DNA from: a virus
Strand: one strand, 5' to 3'
DNA length: 64,000 nucleotides
IMG/VR virus record: IMGVR_UViG_3300033155_000498
Span: 1 to 64,000 of that record
The position numbers and the translations under genes were made by a program. Below are positions 22,966 through 31,428 of this stretch, piece by piece. Position 1 is the stretch's first letter, and the number at the start of each line of letters is the position of its first letter. A model generated the notes under the pieces. It ran no database searches, had not been told where the DNA came from, and worked only from the letters and a program-made list of their open reading frames with translations.

Positions 22966-23340
22966 TTATACCTTTTTCTTTCGTTTGGCACGTTTGATGC
23001 CGTTATGCAGACGATCAATGGCTTTTCCTATCTCGCCATCCTCGTCTGAGATTGTAATCTGCTTCTCATTACCTAAATAATTTGTATAACTTATATGTAT
23101 TGTACTGTCTTCTTGATCTTTTTGCAAGTCTTTTATAGATGGATTGAAGAAAAAATGCGGTTTTATTTTGGTTACAAGTATTTTGGCATCAAGCCCAACG
23201 TCCGGACCAGTCAATGCTGACCTAGGAGTTAGGTTAAGTGCAATTAGCATCTCAATCCCTTGTTTTTGATTTGTAGTAGGAGCACTATATGTTACATCCT
23301 TGGCTGGTTTCTTCTGTGGTTTATCTTTTATTTTTAGCAT
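22966..23340 (-). CDS. Basic protein of unknown function, 124 aa
   Basis: Basic at both ends (KIKDKPQKKPAKD; GIKRAKRKKKV). The middle contains a predicted alpha/beta segment. Sits between the J-protein and ClpA genes, so a part in proteostasis or assembly is possible. Late TAAATA with 6-nt spacing to its ATG. Confidence 0.58.
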   Translation of the reverse strand: MLKIKDKPQKKPAKDVTYSAPTTNQKQGIEMLIALNLTPRSALTGPDVGLDAKILVTKIKPHFFFNPSIKDLQKDQEDSTIHISYTNYLGNEKQITISDEDGEIGKAIDRLHNGIKRAKRKKKV

Positions 23341-23346
23341 ATAAAA

Positions 23347-23352
23347 TATTTA
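23347..23352 (-). promoter_or_regulatory. T4-type late promoter, near-leaderless spacing
   Basis: CTAAATA, TTTTAT (6 nt), ATG (23340). Confidence 0.52.
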
Positions 23353-24090
23353 GTCCTTATCCTTCCGAATCAGTGCTAAAAGTGACTCGGAAATATCGTC
23401 TGGAATCTTCCCAACCAAGCGGACTAACAGGTCACCTTTTACTAAATGGTTTGATCTTGATTGTATTCCATTGCCCTTTACGCGCATATGAGTGCCAGGA
23501 TTTGTTCTCGGTGGGACCTTCAATCTTATTGTGCTGCCGTCTATTGTCCTAACATCTAATTCTGTTCCAGTAATTAAGTCCCAGATGCTTATGTCCTCAC
23601 CCTTAATTAAATCAAGATTTTGTACTTCCCATATAGTATCAGGTTGAATTCTAAATTTAATAACAACATCAATATTGTTTGCTAACTTTGGATATCTGAT
23701 TGCTTCGCCATTACGTATACCAGGCGGAATAGTTATTTCAACATTCTCATTTTTGCCATGTACTGGAATTTGCATTAGATGGTCGCCACCGAGAACTGCA
23801 TCTTTAAGTGATATTAGCATTGATAGACTAACTTGCATCTGATGGCGGAATCTTGCTTCTCGCAAGAAATCATTGATGTCGCCGGGTGTTTTAAAATTGA
23901 AACTTGCTGCTGTGAAGTCTGGTGGTCCGTCTTTAACTTGGTCGTATGCTGTTTGAAGTTCTTTAAACTTTTCGTCCCTGCCACCATTGCGGTCAGGATG
24001 AAGCTTCATAGCAAGACGTTTGTATGCTTTTTTAACTTCTTCTGTTGTGGCGTTTGATTCTAAACCAAGAACCTTATACGGATCACTCAT
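23350..24090 (-). CDS. dnaJ: DnaJ/CbpA-like J-domain protein, 246 aa
   Basis: The J-domain at residues 1-65 has the HPD motif (LHPDRNGG) needed to stimulate Hsp70. The Gly/Phe and zinc-finger parts are missing. The rest matches the C-terminal substrate-binding domains of CbpA-type proteins (MLISLKDAVLGGDHLMQIPV; TIPPGIRNGEAIRYP; LKVPPRTNPGTHMRVKGNGI). Presumably recruits host DnaK for virion assembly. Leaderless-type late promoter overlapping a hairpin. Confidence 0.88.
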   Translation of the reverse strand: MSDPYKVLGLESNATTEEVKKAYKRLAMKLHPDRNGGRDEKFKELQTAYDQVKDGPPDFTAASFNFKTPGDINDFLREARFRHQMQVSLSMLISLKDAVLGGDHLMQIPVHGKNENVEITIPPGIRNGEAIRYPKLANNIDVVIKFRIQPDTIWEVQNLDLIKGEDISIWDLITGTELDVRTIDGSTIRLKVPPRTNPGTHMRVKGNGIQSRSNHLVKGDLLVRLVGKIPDDISESLLALIRKDKD

Positions 24091-24095
24091 ACTAA

Positions 24096-24101
24096 TATTT
24101 A
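24096..24101 (-). promoter_or_regulatory. T4-type late promoter, leaderless spacing
   Basis: TTAAATA, TTAGT, ATG (24090). Confidence 0.6.
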
Positions 24102-24120
24102 AGCGGCCTTGCGACCGCTT
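24101..24120 (-). terminator. Hairpin terminator after the tctC-like gene
   Basis: AAGCGG, 8-nt loop, CCGCTT, then AAATATT on the minus strand. The T-run is weak on this strand; on the other strand it is followed by GCATATTTTT, so it may work in either direction. Confidence 0.45.
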
Positions 24121-24135
24121 GCATATTTTTAGTTC

Positions 24136-25194
24136 TTATTTAACTAGTTCTGGTTTGTAAACTGAACGTAAGCCAAGTGCTTCTGTGTTGAACTTAACAA
24201 GAGCTTTAAGTGCTGGCTCTGTAATAAGTCCATGTAAGATATCAACTGTCTTGTTACCATTCTGTCCAATTACCCAATCGTACTTGCCAATCTTCTTTTC
24301 TAAGATAGCAATTGATTCTGGATTCTTTGACATTTGCTCACATGCTGTACGGAACTTTTCAGTATTAGGATTGCCTTTGTTAACCCATAACGCTTTCTGA
24401 ATACTATCGCGCCATGTTTTAATAAGTAGGTACGCATCGTATAACTCACCACTCGGATATACACCGTGCTTCGCTTTAAATACATCTCTGAACAATTTAC
24501 CAGGATAGTTAATATCGTCTTCAGTTTTACCTGTTGCAATATTAAGTACACCATGATGGAACCAAGTTTCAGCTGAATTCACGTCAATGAATGGAACTAC
24601 CTTAGACTTATATGCTGCTGGATTTTCACGTGTGCCAAGTAGCTCACCTTTAGCAAATGCTAAACGTCTGCCTTTACCGTTTACCCATGTAACTTTGTCT
24701 TTAAAGATTGCAATGTACTCATCAACAGTTTTACCTGGACCACCAATCATCATAGCAATAGATAATCCTTCCGGTACCATACCACTACCAGCTGAGAAAC
24801 TAAATCCGTTATCTTCGTTAACGCCTGTGCGCTTTGCGACAATGATGTTTAAGTTTTGATGGCAAATTGAATCGTATTCTTTGTAGTCGTACTTTACTTT
24901 TTCTTGTACGTACGAAATACCGTTGCCGCCATGTGATACCATAATTGTGTTGTTATCAAAACGACTTGTTTTATGGAACTTGTTGAAACCTGCTTGATCA
25001 CGTGCGCCAGGATTGTAAGAAATAATAACATTCTCATCCTTAAGTGCTGGTGTCTTGGCTAGTTCCGTTGCAATGATGCCTGCCCATTGACTTGTACCTT
25101 TACCTGGTTTCTGTGGTACCATTAAAGTAACATCTGCAAATGCTGATGTGGTAATTGCTAATAACATTACTGCTATTATAGTTTTAATTTTCAT
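24136..25194 (-). CDS. tctC: TctC-like periplasmic tripartite-tricarboxylate binding protein, 352 aa
   Basis: A signal peptide is clear: [19 protein letters not shown] then DVTLMVPQKPGKGTS, the family start after cleavage. NPGARDQAG matches the GA-G motif that TctC/Bug proteins use. Such proteins deliver carboxylates (citrate, tartrate, malonate-like) to TctA/TctB. A transporter binding protein in a phage is an auxiliary metabolic gene. AGGAAA precedes the start. Divergent from canonical TctC in mid-region, so ligand cannot be guessed. Confidence 0.72.
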   Translation of the reverse strand: MKIKTIIAVMLLAITTSAFADVTLMVPQKPGKGTSQWAGIIATELAKTPALKDENVIISYNPGARDQAGFNKFHKTSRFDNNTIMVSHGGNGISYVQEKVKYDYKEYDSICHQNLNIIVAKRTGVNEDNGFSFSAGSGMVPEGLSIAMMIGGPGKTVDEYIAIFKDKVTWVNGKGRRLAFAKGELLGTRENPAAYKSKVVPFIDVNSAETWFHHGVLNIATGKTEDDINYPGKLFRDVFKAKHGVYPSGELYDAYLLIKTWRDSIQKALWVNKGNPNTEKFRTACEQMSKNPESIAILEKKIGKYDWVIGQNGNKTVDILHGLITEPALKALVKFNTEALGLRSVYKPELVK

Positions 25195-25251
25195 TCTAAT
25201 TCTAATTTTCCTGGTGTTACGATCAAGTCCTTTAGCTAACTTGCCGGGTTA

Positions 25252-26823
25252 CTACGAGTAATCAACAATGCCCTTGTTCTTCCAGCCCCATATAGAGACT
25301 ACAACAATAACAAGTGCAATGCCAATAAATGTTGGGTGGTTAAGTAAGTCATTGCTCGGTAATGACGCAATAGCTAGTTGACCTTCACCAACGTGATACC
25401 CGAATATCTCTTTAAGCCTAAGTAAGGGATATCCAGCTATATTAAATAATTGAAAAGTTTGTATCGTTAACTCTTCAATTTTGTATCCTAATATAAACCC
25501 GATCATCAATGCGGGCCTACTAAATTCGTATACCTTCGCCATGTAGCCTACTATTGTAAATACAATTAGTAGCACGACATTTTCTATACCGTAAGTTCCA
25601 AAGCCTGATGTGTATGTTGCCCATACTATTAAAGATAGTATTATGGGAAAGTAATATTTATATGGCACATAGACTATGCGGGAAATATATTTAATTGTGA
25701 ACAGGCAAATGATTCCTGTTAGTAAAGTTGCTGCCAAAAAGCCTAAACTCATAGCATTAAAGAAGAGCGGATCTTTAAGAACATTTTCACTGTCTAATGA
25801 CAGGTCAAAACCGATAGCAGTAAACAATCCTATTATAACAGCGGCAAACGGTGCGCCAGGTATTCCAAATAATACTGTTGGGATCATACTTGTTGCTTTC
25901 TGTGCGTTGTTGCTACCTTCTGGCCCAATGACACCTTTAATATTGCCATTGCCGAATTCCTCTTTTGGGTTCGTTGCAACGGTTTGTCCGTATGCTAACC
26001 AGTCACTTACTGTGCCGCCTATGCCTGGTAAAAATCCAACAACAGAACCAATCGCACCACCCTTTAACGATAGTTTCCATTCTTTAAAAGATATTGTAAA
26101 TCCATCTTTGACTTGTTGCCAATCGTCTACTTTATGATGCTTGGAGAATATCGATTCTTTTTGTAACGCAATTATCATTTCAGGCATTGCAAATATACCT
26201 GCCATAAGTGGAATTAACGGAATACCTTGACCACCATCGCCTTCTAAGAATTCCCAGCCCATTGTAAAACGTGGCGCTGCCGTAATCGGATCTGTTCCTA
26301 TTAGGCTTAAAAATATACCAACCCCAAGTGCAATTAATGAACGTAACCAAAACTTATTAGACACGAAGCTAACTGTTATAAATGCAAGTATACAAAATGC
26401 AAAAAGTTCAGACTGTCCAATGCCGCCCTGACTAGCAGGTAGTAATAAGAAGTCTTTGTAATAAGGTAATAACAAGAATGTTAACGCGCCGAACAATAGT
26501 CCGTTGATAGTTGATGTTGTAATGGCTGCTGATAGTGCATAACTTGCCTTGCCTTGTTGTGCAAGTGGAAAGCCGTCTACCATTGTTGCTGCTGAACTGT
26601 TCGAGCCAGGTATCCCTAGTAAAATAGCTGCGAATGTATCACCTGTTGTACTCGACGCGACTACTGCCATTATGAATACAACTGAAAGATAAGGGTCAAC
26701 ACTTTGTAACATAATTATAAAAGGAAATAGTGCAACTAATCCTGTAGTCGCGCCTGCTGCTGGCACAAGTCCTATAAACAATCCGTAAAATGTTCCTGCT
26801 AATAAAGCTAATAAGTATGTCAT
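25252..26823 (-). CDS. tctA: TctA-like tripartite tricarboxylate transporter permease, 523 aa
   Basis: Eleven or twelve hydrophobic segments and the family signatures: GLVPAAGATTGL at about residue 18, LLGIPGSNSSAATMVDGFPL at about 68, GDGGQGIPLIPLMAGIFAMPE, GFLPGIGGTVSDWLAYGQ and GPEGSNNAQKATSMIPTVLF with FGIPGAPFAAV. This is the large permease of the TTT family, which imports carboxylates with the help of TctC and TctB. No clear TctB is present; a 78-aa membrane protein is at 28129. Full length, with no frame damage. Confidence 0.9.
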   Translation of the reverse strand: MTYLLALLAGTFYGLFIGLVPAAGATTGLVALFPFIIMLQSVDPYLSVVFIMAVVASSTTGDTFAAILLGIPGSNSSAATMVDGFPLAQQGKASYALSAAITTSTINGLLFGALTFLLLPYYKDFLLLPASQGGIGQSELFAFCILAFITVSFVSNKFWLRSLIALGVGIFLSLIGTDPITAAPRFTMGWEFLEGDGGQGIPLIPLMAGIFAMPEMIIALQKESIFSKHHKVDDWQQVKDGFTISFKEWKLSLKGGAIGSVVGFLPGIGGTVSDWLAYGQTVATNPKEEFGNGNIKGVIGPEGSNNAQKATSMIPTVLFGIPGAPFAAVIIGLFTAIGFDLSLDSENVLKDPLFFNAMSLGFLAATLLTGIICLFTIKYISRIVYVPYKYYFPIILSLIVWATYTSGFGTYGIENVVLLIVFTIVGYMAKVYEFSRPALMIGFILGYKIEELTIQTFQLFNIAGYPLLRLKEIFGYHVGEGQLAIASLPSNDLLNHPTFIGIALVIVVVSIWGWKNKGIVDYS

Positions 26824-27410
26824 GGTCTATATATTGTTACTAGCGTGTCTAAATTTGATCTTGGTAAAATTGCTCCTTTAATACCAAAGTTCTCATCTAT
26901 CCACTTCGATGTAAAGTAGTCCCACTTAAGGTTTTTATAAAATGCAAAACGTAACATCGCTTCGTTCTGCTCACGTATGCAATATGTCATCCTAGAATTA
27001 TCGATATAATGTTTATAATCAGGATATGTAATGCCAAAGCCGCCAGCCGCTTGCCACCATTCCATGCAAAGGTCATTCGGCCTATACACTAGCATTGTCC
27101 ATGCATTGTGCTTAACAGAGTGAGCTTCTAGATAACCCGGGATGCCGAACAACCACTCGTGACTCTTAGCAATCATTGTCCCTGCGGCAGGATCTTTGTA
27201 CGCTTGTGGAACTAGATAGGGGTCTGCTTCAAACTCCATCCCAGTACCGAAGTATGCTCCTGTGTGTCCTGAATACGAATGATGTGTGTATGTACGTTCG
27301 GGGGTTCTATCTGTTGTATTAAATTGCGGATGTTCTTCTAACACCTGTGCGATCCCGCTCCACTTAGAGCCAGGTGCACCTGTAAAGAATATTTTCTTAG
27401 GTAATATCAC
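26820..27410 (-). CDS. Sulfotransferase-like protein, 196 aa
   Basis: KIFFTGAPGSKWSGIAQVL near the start fits the PAPS-binding P-loop of sulfotransferases (TGxPRSGTS type), with strand-loop-helix in the right place. The second motif (3'-phosphate binding, RxxxD..S) could be LVYRPNDLCMEWW. Sulfotransferase genes of this size occur in aquatic T4-like phages. Overlaps TctA by ATGA. Acceptor unknown. Confidence 0.6.
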   Translation of the reverse strand: MILPKKIFFTGAPGSKWSGIAQVLEEHPQFNTTDRTPERTYTHHSYSGHTGAYFGTGMEFEADPYLVPQAYKDPAAGTMIAKSHEWLFGIPGYLEAHSVKHNAWTMLVYRPNDLCMEWWQAAGGFGITYPDYKHYIDNSRMTYCIREQNEAMLRFAFYKNLKWDYFTSKWIDENFGIKGAILPRSNLDTLVTIYRP

Positions 27411-28141
27411 TATACAAATTTCCCGTACACTCTGTGATTCATTTCAGTCCAGTGCATTAGTATATAATCTAGTGCTGCTTCGTGTGCTTTTTCTAGTGGG
27501 TGCCACATTGGGCTAATAGGATATTTGTAATCCTTACTCCACTGGTAAAATCCTCTACTCTCAAACCATTTAATATCATTTCCGTGTACGTTTTGCAAGG
27601 TTTGCATTAGCGGCGTTTTGTAGTGTGGATCAAAATAAATCATATCATCAATACACGTTGCAATATAATCTATGTCATTTAGTTTAAGGTAATCTAGTAC
27701 TAAGTTAATAGCTTTTAACGATTCAATCTGATCCCAAGTAGAATTGTGTAAGTGCTTATAATATAGCTCGTGGTAGTCTGAGTCTTCTGTACCAGAAGGG
27801 CGAACTGTATGCCATTGCTGTTCTTCATCATTGTAAAAATCATAACGGTCGCGCCATGTAAAATTAATACTAACTAGATCACCCGGTTGTATTCGTTGAA
27901 CGTTTTCAAAGAAACGTCTAACAATCGATTGATTACTGCATCCTTGTTCAGCTAAACATACATAGTTCAATTCTAGTTTGTTTGCTAATAGTGCTTGCCA
28001 AGTGAAACGCGAATACAACGTGTCAAATGGTTTTTGCCTGCGTTCTTCTTTTGACAATTTGTTCCATTCAAAATCGCGCATGGTATCGGACATATCCGAC
28101 CCCCATGTAAAGCTATCTCCAAACGCTATCATTTTAGCCAT
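27410..28141 (-). CDS. SGNH/GDSL hydrolase-like protein, 243 aa
   Basis: The N-terminus MIAFGDSFTWGSD is block I of SGNH hydrolases (catalytic Ser). EQGCSNQSIVRRF gives block II-like Gly/Asn, and PMWHPLEKAHEAAL near the C-terminus matches block V (DxxH: here WHP...AH). Usually an esterase or acetyl-hydrolase acting on carbohydrates. Groups with sulfotransferase and methyltransferase genes, suggesting surface or glycan modification. Confidence 0.7.
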   Translation of the reverse strand: MAKMIAFGDSFTWGSDMSDTMRDFEWNKLSKEERRQKPFDTLYSRFTWQALLANKLELNYVCLAEQGCSNQSIVRRFFENVQRIQPGDLVSINFTWRDRYDFYNDEEQQWHTVRPSGTEDSDYHELYYKHLHNSTWDQIESLKAINLVLDYLKLNDIDYIATCIDDMIYFDPHYKTPLMQTLQNVHGNDIKWFESRGFYQWSKDYKYPISPMWHPLEKAHEAALDYILMHWTEMNHRVYGKFV

Positions 28142-28365
28142 AGATAAATTAATCCTGGTATGATAATAAAAAACTGTGGCAGGAAGTTCAGCATCATTGC
28201 TTTCTCATTCCATCTATATGCAACATAGACCCAACCACTTGCACCTAGCAATTGAAGATAACTGTTGTATGGTGTGATTCCTAACACATGGAAGACCATA
28301 GCGATAAGTATAATAGTGGCAGACGTCCACTTAATAAAAACGGTTAATTTATCATCATCATGCAT
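28129..28365 (-). CDS. Small membrane protein, DUF6552-like, 78 aa
   Basis: Three hydrophobic segments (about 10-28, 33-50, 57-75) with YNSYLQLLGASGWVYVAYRW between them, a pattern seen in short marine phage and alphaproteobacterial membrane proteins. The start codon forms the 6-bp palindrome ATGCAT with the start of the plus-strand gene at 28360. May be a transport accessory; too short for TctB. Confidence 0.55.
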   Translation of the reverse strand: MHDDDKLTVFIKWTSATIILIAMVFHVLGITPYNSYLQLLGASGWVYVAYRWNEKAMMLNFLPQFFIIIPGLIYLWLK

Positions 28366-28896
28366 AATCAGAAATTCCTAAATAAGTACTTCGCCAACAC
28401 GTGGTGTTCTAGCACAAGTAAGTATATTTACAGTGGCTACACCATCCTTGACAAATTATCCGACTCGGATAACGTCATTGACGTTGGGTGTGGATCAAAT
28501 CCGTTTAAGGGTAAAATCAAAAACTTAATTGGTATAGATCCCACGGATGTTGGTGCTGATGTTGTTACTACAATTGAAAACTTTACACCCAATACAAAGT
28601 TCAACGTAGCATTATGTCTTGGTTCCATCAACTTCGGCGATGAACACATTATAGCAAACCAAATTAAAAAAGTCAATGATTTATTATTACCTAGTGCCAG
28701 GGTCTTTTGGCGACTTAATCCAGGACAACACGATCACAATAACGAGTTATGCAACGACATAGATTTCTATCCATGGACTTTTGAAGAACTAAATATGTAC
28801 GCGATCAAATACAACTTTAAACAAATAAACTGTGCTTTTGACAGTAACGGACAACACATGCGTCTATACGCAGAATGGATAAGACATGACAACTAA
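28360..28896 (+). CDS. Class I SAM-dependent methyltransferase, copy 1, 178 aa
   Basis: NVIDVGCGSNPFKG at residues about 38-51 is motif I, LIGIDPTDV the motif II acidic strand, and NVALCLGSINFG the motif IV region. 178 aa is the bare Rossmann core, and no target-recognition domain is present. The next gene is a paralogue. No convincing Shine-Dalgarno precedes it, and its start overlaps that of a minus-strand gene. Confidence 0.75.
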   Translation: MHNQKFLNKYFANTWCSSTSKYIYSGYTILDKLSDSDNVIDVGCGSNPFKGKIKNLIGIDPTDVGADVVTTIENFTPNTKFNVALCLGSINFGDEHIIANQIKKVNDLLLPSARVFWRLNPGQHDHNNELCNDIDFYPWTFEELNMYAIKYNFKQINCAFDSNGQHMRLYAEWIRHDN

Positions 28897-29422
28897 AGGC
28901 TGGACTGGTGATAACACATGGAGACTAAAAATTTGGTCTCCCGAATGGACATACGAGTATAGCCATTATGCTATACTAGATAAAATAAATCCAGACACAG
29001 ACTCGGTTGTGGATGTCGGTTGTGGAACTAACATGTTTCACGGTAAGATTAAACACTTAGTTGCATTTGATCCTACGCCTTGCAGTGATGATAGCATCGC
29101 TCCGTATATTATATCAACACTTGAAAATTTTGAAACAACTGAAAAGTTTGATGTTGCGTTATGCTTAGGGTCTATTCAATTCGGCACTGATGATGATATG
29201 ATTAGGCAAATTGAAAAAATAAACGGTATGCTAAAACCATCATGTAAAGTATTTTGGAGATTTAGACTCGAAGATGATAGTCCTGAAAAATACCTGTATA
29301 ATTGGACCTTATCTAGATTACAAGAGTTTGCCGATCAGTACGGATTCACGCAACAAGAAGAACACGTCGATACTAATATTAAAGGTGTCTTGCCTAGGCA
29401 ATATGTTGAATGGGTTAGATAA
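28886..29422 (+). CDS. Class I SAM-dependent methyltransferase, copy 2, 178 aa
   Basis: Same length as copy 1, and the motifs line up: SVVDVGCGTNMFHGKIKHLV, FDPTP and FDVALCLGSIQFG. Clearly a tandem duplication followed by divergence. It overlaps copy 1 by 11 nt. A conserved C-terminal end (LYAEWIRHD versus QYVEWVR) is shared. Acceptor unknown. Confidence 0.75.
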   Translation: MTTKGWTGDNTWRLKIWSPEWTYEYSHYAILDKINPDTDSVVDVGCGTNMFHGKIKHLVAFDPTPCSDDSIAPYIISTLENFETTEKFDVALCLGSIQFGTDDDMIRQIEKINGMLKPSCKVFWRFRLEDDSPEKYLYNWTLSRLQEFADQYGFTQQEEHVDTNIKGVLPRQYVEWVR

Positions 29423-29980
29423 TTATTTTTTAACTGGTAAGTGTGCTAACGTACGAAACGCATTCATTTCATCATCAGTACTTCTGTAAATATTCTTATG
29501 TGGTAAGCCAGATGCTAAACGCATTTCATTTAATTCCATCTCGTGAGTTTCGCGATATGATTGCGGGCTTAGAATTAACTCTCTTGCTAGTACTTCTTCA
29601 TCAAATCCAAATTCATTACCATCGTATGTGACAGTCCAATCTGTTATTTCTAAATCAGTTAGTGTATTAAAATCTTCTAGCATCTCTTTCATTTGTGCAA
29701 TTAATTGAGTCCTACGTTGAATTTCAACAAATACCAAATACCTGTTTGGTTCAATCTCGCCAGGTGAACGATCAGCATCAATTACCCATGTGTAGCCGGT
29801 TTCAAACCACTTAACTAAGTCTTCTGCTACAACAATATTATGTACGTAAAAGCTCAATACAACATAAGCATCATCGTCACCAACTTTGCTTTTAAACTCG
29901 TCAACATATACAGTAGGCTTAATCATGTCTACCATATCTTTGTATTCTAGGCCTTCGTTAAGCGAATGGGTTTTCTTCAT
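29423..29980 (-). CDS. Protein of unknown function, possible capsid-targeting N-terminus, 185 aa
   Basis: Begins MKKTHSLNEGLEYKD, where L-N-E-G would fit the prohead-protease consensus (L/I-x-E before A/G). Then a ferredoxin-like alternation of strands and helices (AYVVLSFYVHNIVVAEDLVKW; RYLVFVEIQRRTQLIAQM). Overlaps 29958-30551 by 23 nt, so the two are probably translated together. Not recognised. Confidence 0.55.
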   Translation of the reverse strand: MKKTHSLNEGLEYKDMVDMIKPTVYVDEFKSKVGDDDAYVVLSFYVHNIVVAEDLVKWFETGYTWVIDADRSPGEIEPNRYLVFVEIQRRTQLIAQMKEMLEDFNTLTDLEITDWTVTYDGNEFGFDEEVLARELILSPQSYRETHEMELNEMRLASGLPHKNIYRSTDDEMNAFRTLAHLPVKK

Positions 29981-30551
29981 CTTCTAAGTCCTGTTGTTCT
30001 GCTGCTTCATCGGCAAACTCTTCTTCGTCGTTGTCAATATTAGCATCCTGATCGAGATCTTCCTCATAACCAAGATCCAAGTCTTCAAGATCAATTTCTT
30101 GTCCTTCAAGCTCAATACTACCACTACGTATATCTGCGATAAGATCCTTTGGCATTGTAATCTCAACTAACCAAATTGGCATATCGTCTAAGATAGGTTT
30201 CTTTGTACCGGACCTAAAGTCGTCTTTATCTTCAACTTTACGTGGTATTTTCATTGTGGTTTTCTTAAATTTAATCTTACAATCAAATGGAAGTAACCGT
30301 CTAGCACCCTTTGGGTCTGGCATTAAGTGCCCGGGCCACATAAATGTACACGCTACGGTATATCGAGTAACTTCTGGGCCTTCGACCAATTCACCTAGTA
30401 TCCAGTTTTTAAATGCATACAAGTCAATTTCGTCAAGCACACCTTCAAAGTCTAGTAAGGTAGTTAAGCTACCATCACTCATGTAAATGTCTTTGATAGT
30501 GTCGGCTATTGCCCAGTAATCGGTATCTTTTGAAAAGAGTTCATCATTCAT
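29958..30551 (-). CDS. Protein with very acidic C-terminus, 197 aa
   Basis: A folded N-terminal part (to about residue 145) is followed by about 50 residues dominated by Asp/Glu (YEEDLDQDANIDNDEEEF). Such tails mimic DNA or bind basic partners. Leaderless-type late promoter. Function unknown; a scaffold or assembly role is possible. Confidence 0.58.
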   Translation of the reverse strand: MNDELFSKDTDYWAIADTIKDIYMSDGSLTTLLDFEGVLDEIDLYAFKNWILGELVEGPEVTRYTVACTFMWPGHLMPDPKGARRLLPFDCKIKFKKTTMKIPRKVEDKDDFRSGTKKPILDDMPIWLVEITMPKDLIADIRSGSIELEGQEIDLEDLDLGYEEDLDQDANIDNDEEEFADEAAEQQDLEDEENPFA

Positions 30552-30556
30552 AGTGT

Positions 30557-30562
30557 TATTTA
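30557..30562 (-). promoter_or_regulatory. T4-type late promoter, leaderless spacing
   Basis: CATAAATA, ACACT, ATG (30551). Confidence 0.62.
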
Positions 30563-30668
30563 TGACTATCTAATAGGATGGGAGTAATTGACTAGTTGTA
30601 AATCAACCGTGTTATTTATCTTAAAATAATCCAGAATATGTACATATACTCGTGCCTGGTTGTTGAAG

Positions 30669-30690
30669 TAAATATTATTGCAAAGAGGAG
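30669..30690 (+). promoter_or_regulatory. Probable late promoter and strong ribosome site of phoH
   Basis: TAAATA (30669-30674) lies upstream of AGAGGAG (30684-30690), 9 nt before a TTG start codon. The 148-bp gap from 30552 to 30699 otherwise holds a weak TTGACT at about 30588 without a clear -10. Confidence 0.5.
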
Positions 30691-30699
30691 ATTTTCGAT

Positions 30700-31428
30700 T
30701 TGACAAAGAAACAAAAAGCAAAACTTAAAAAGAAAGGCAGTGTAGTTAGTTTTAATGACGCATTGAAAGTAAAAGCAAAAACAAGAGATATAAAATTAAT
30801 ACCTAAATCAGTAAATCAAGAGAAGTACATTTTTAGTTTATTGGACGACCAGCAAGATATAGTCATTGCATACGGTCCAGCCGGAACTGGCAAAACTTAC
30901 CTAGCGATGCAAGCCGCTATAAAGAACTTGCGAAACGGGCTATGCGAACGCATAGTTTTAACCAGACCAGCAGTGGGAGTAGAAGACGAAAAACATGGAT
31001 TCTTGCCAGGCACCCTAGAGGAGAAGATGGCACCATGGACGCGTCCATTACTTGATGTAATGAGAGAATATTATACACCACTCGAAATAACGAGAATGCT
31101 AGAAAACCAAATAGTCGAGATAGCACCCCTAGCGTTTATGCGTGGTCGTACGTTTAAAGACTCGTGGATTATTGGCGACGAGATGCAAAATGCAACTCCA
31201 GGCCAAATGAAGATGCTACTAACCCGCATTGGCGAAGGGAGCAAGATTATAATTACAGGCGATATCGAACAAACGGATAAGCGCAAGAAAGACAACGGTC
31301 TTATTGACTTATGTAATCGACTAGAAGAATCAGTTGATGGTATTTCACAATGTGAACTAACTAAGAAGGATATCCAACGCCACAGAATTATTGAATCTGT
31401 GTTAGGAATGTATAACGACGTTACGTAA
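30700..31428 (+). CDS. phoH: PhoH-like P-loop ATPase, 242 aa
   Basis: Walker A GPAGTGKTYLA at about residue 66, Walker B region SWIIGDEMQNATPGQMKMLL and sensor KIIITGDIEQTD are the full PhoH pattern. The start is TTG, supported by a strong Shine-Dalgarno and the lysine-rich N-terminus. PhoH is very common in marine phages; its cellular role (RNA-related ATPase) is still unclear. Convergent with the HAD gene, overlapping by 8 nt. Confidence 0.93.
   Translation: MTKKQKAKLKKKGSVVSFNDALKVKAKTRDIKLIPKSVNQEKYIFSLLDDQQDIVIAYGPAGTGKTYLAMQAAIKNLRNGLCERIVLTRPAVGVEDEKHGFLPGTLEEKMAPWTRPLLDVMREYYTPLEITRMLENQIVEIAPLAFMRGRTFKDSWIIGDEMQNATPGQMKMLLTRIGEGSKIIITGDIEQTDKRKKDNGLIDLCNRLEESVDGISQCELTKKDIQRHRIIESVLGMYNDVT

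Noticed and set aside
28129-28365. TctB subunit
   Set aside because: At 78 residues it is about half the usual size and lacks clear family residues.
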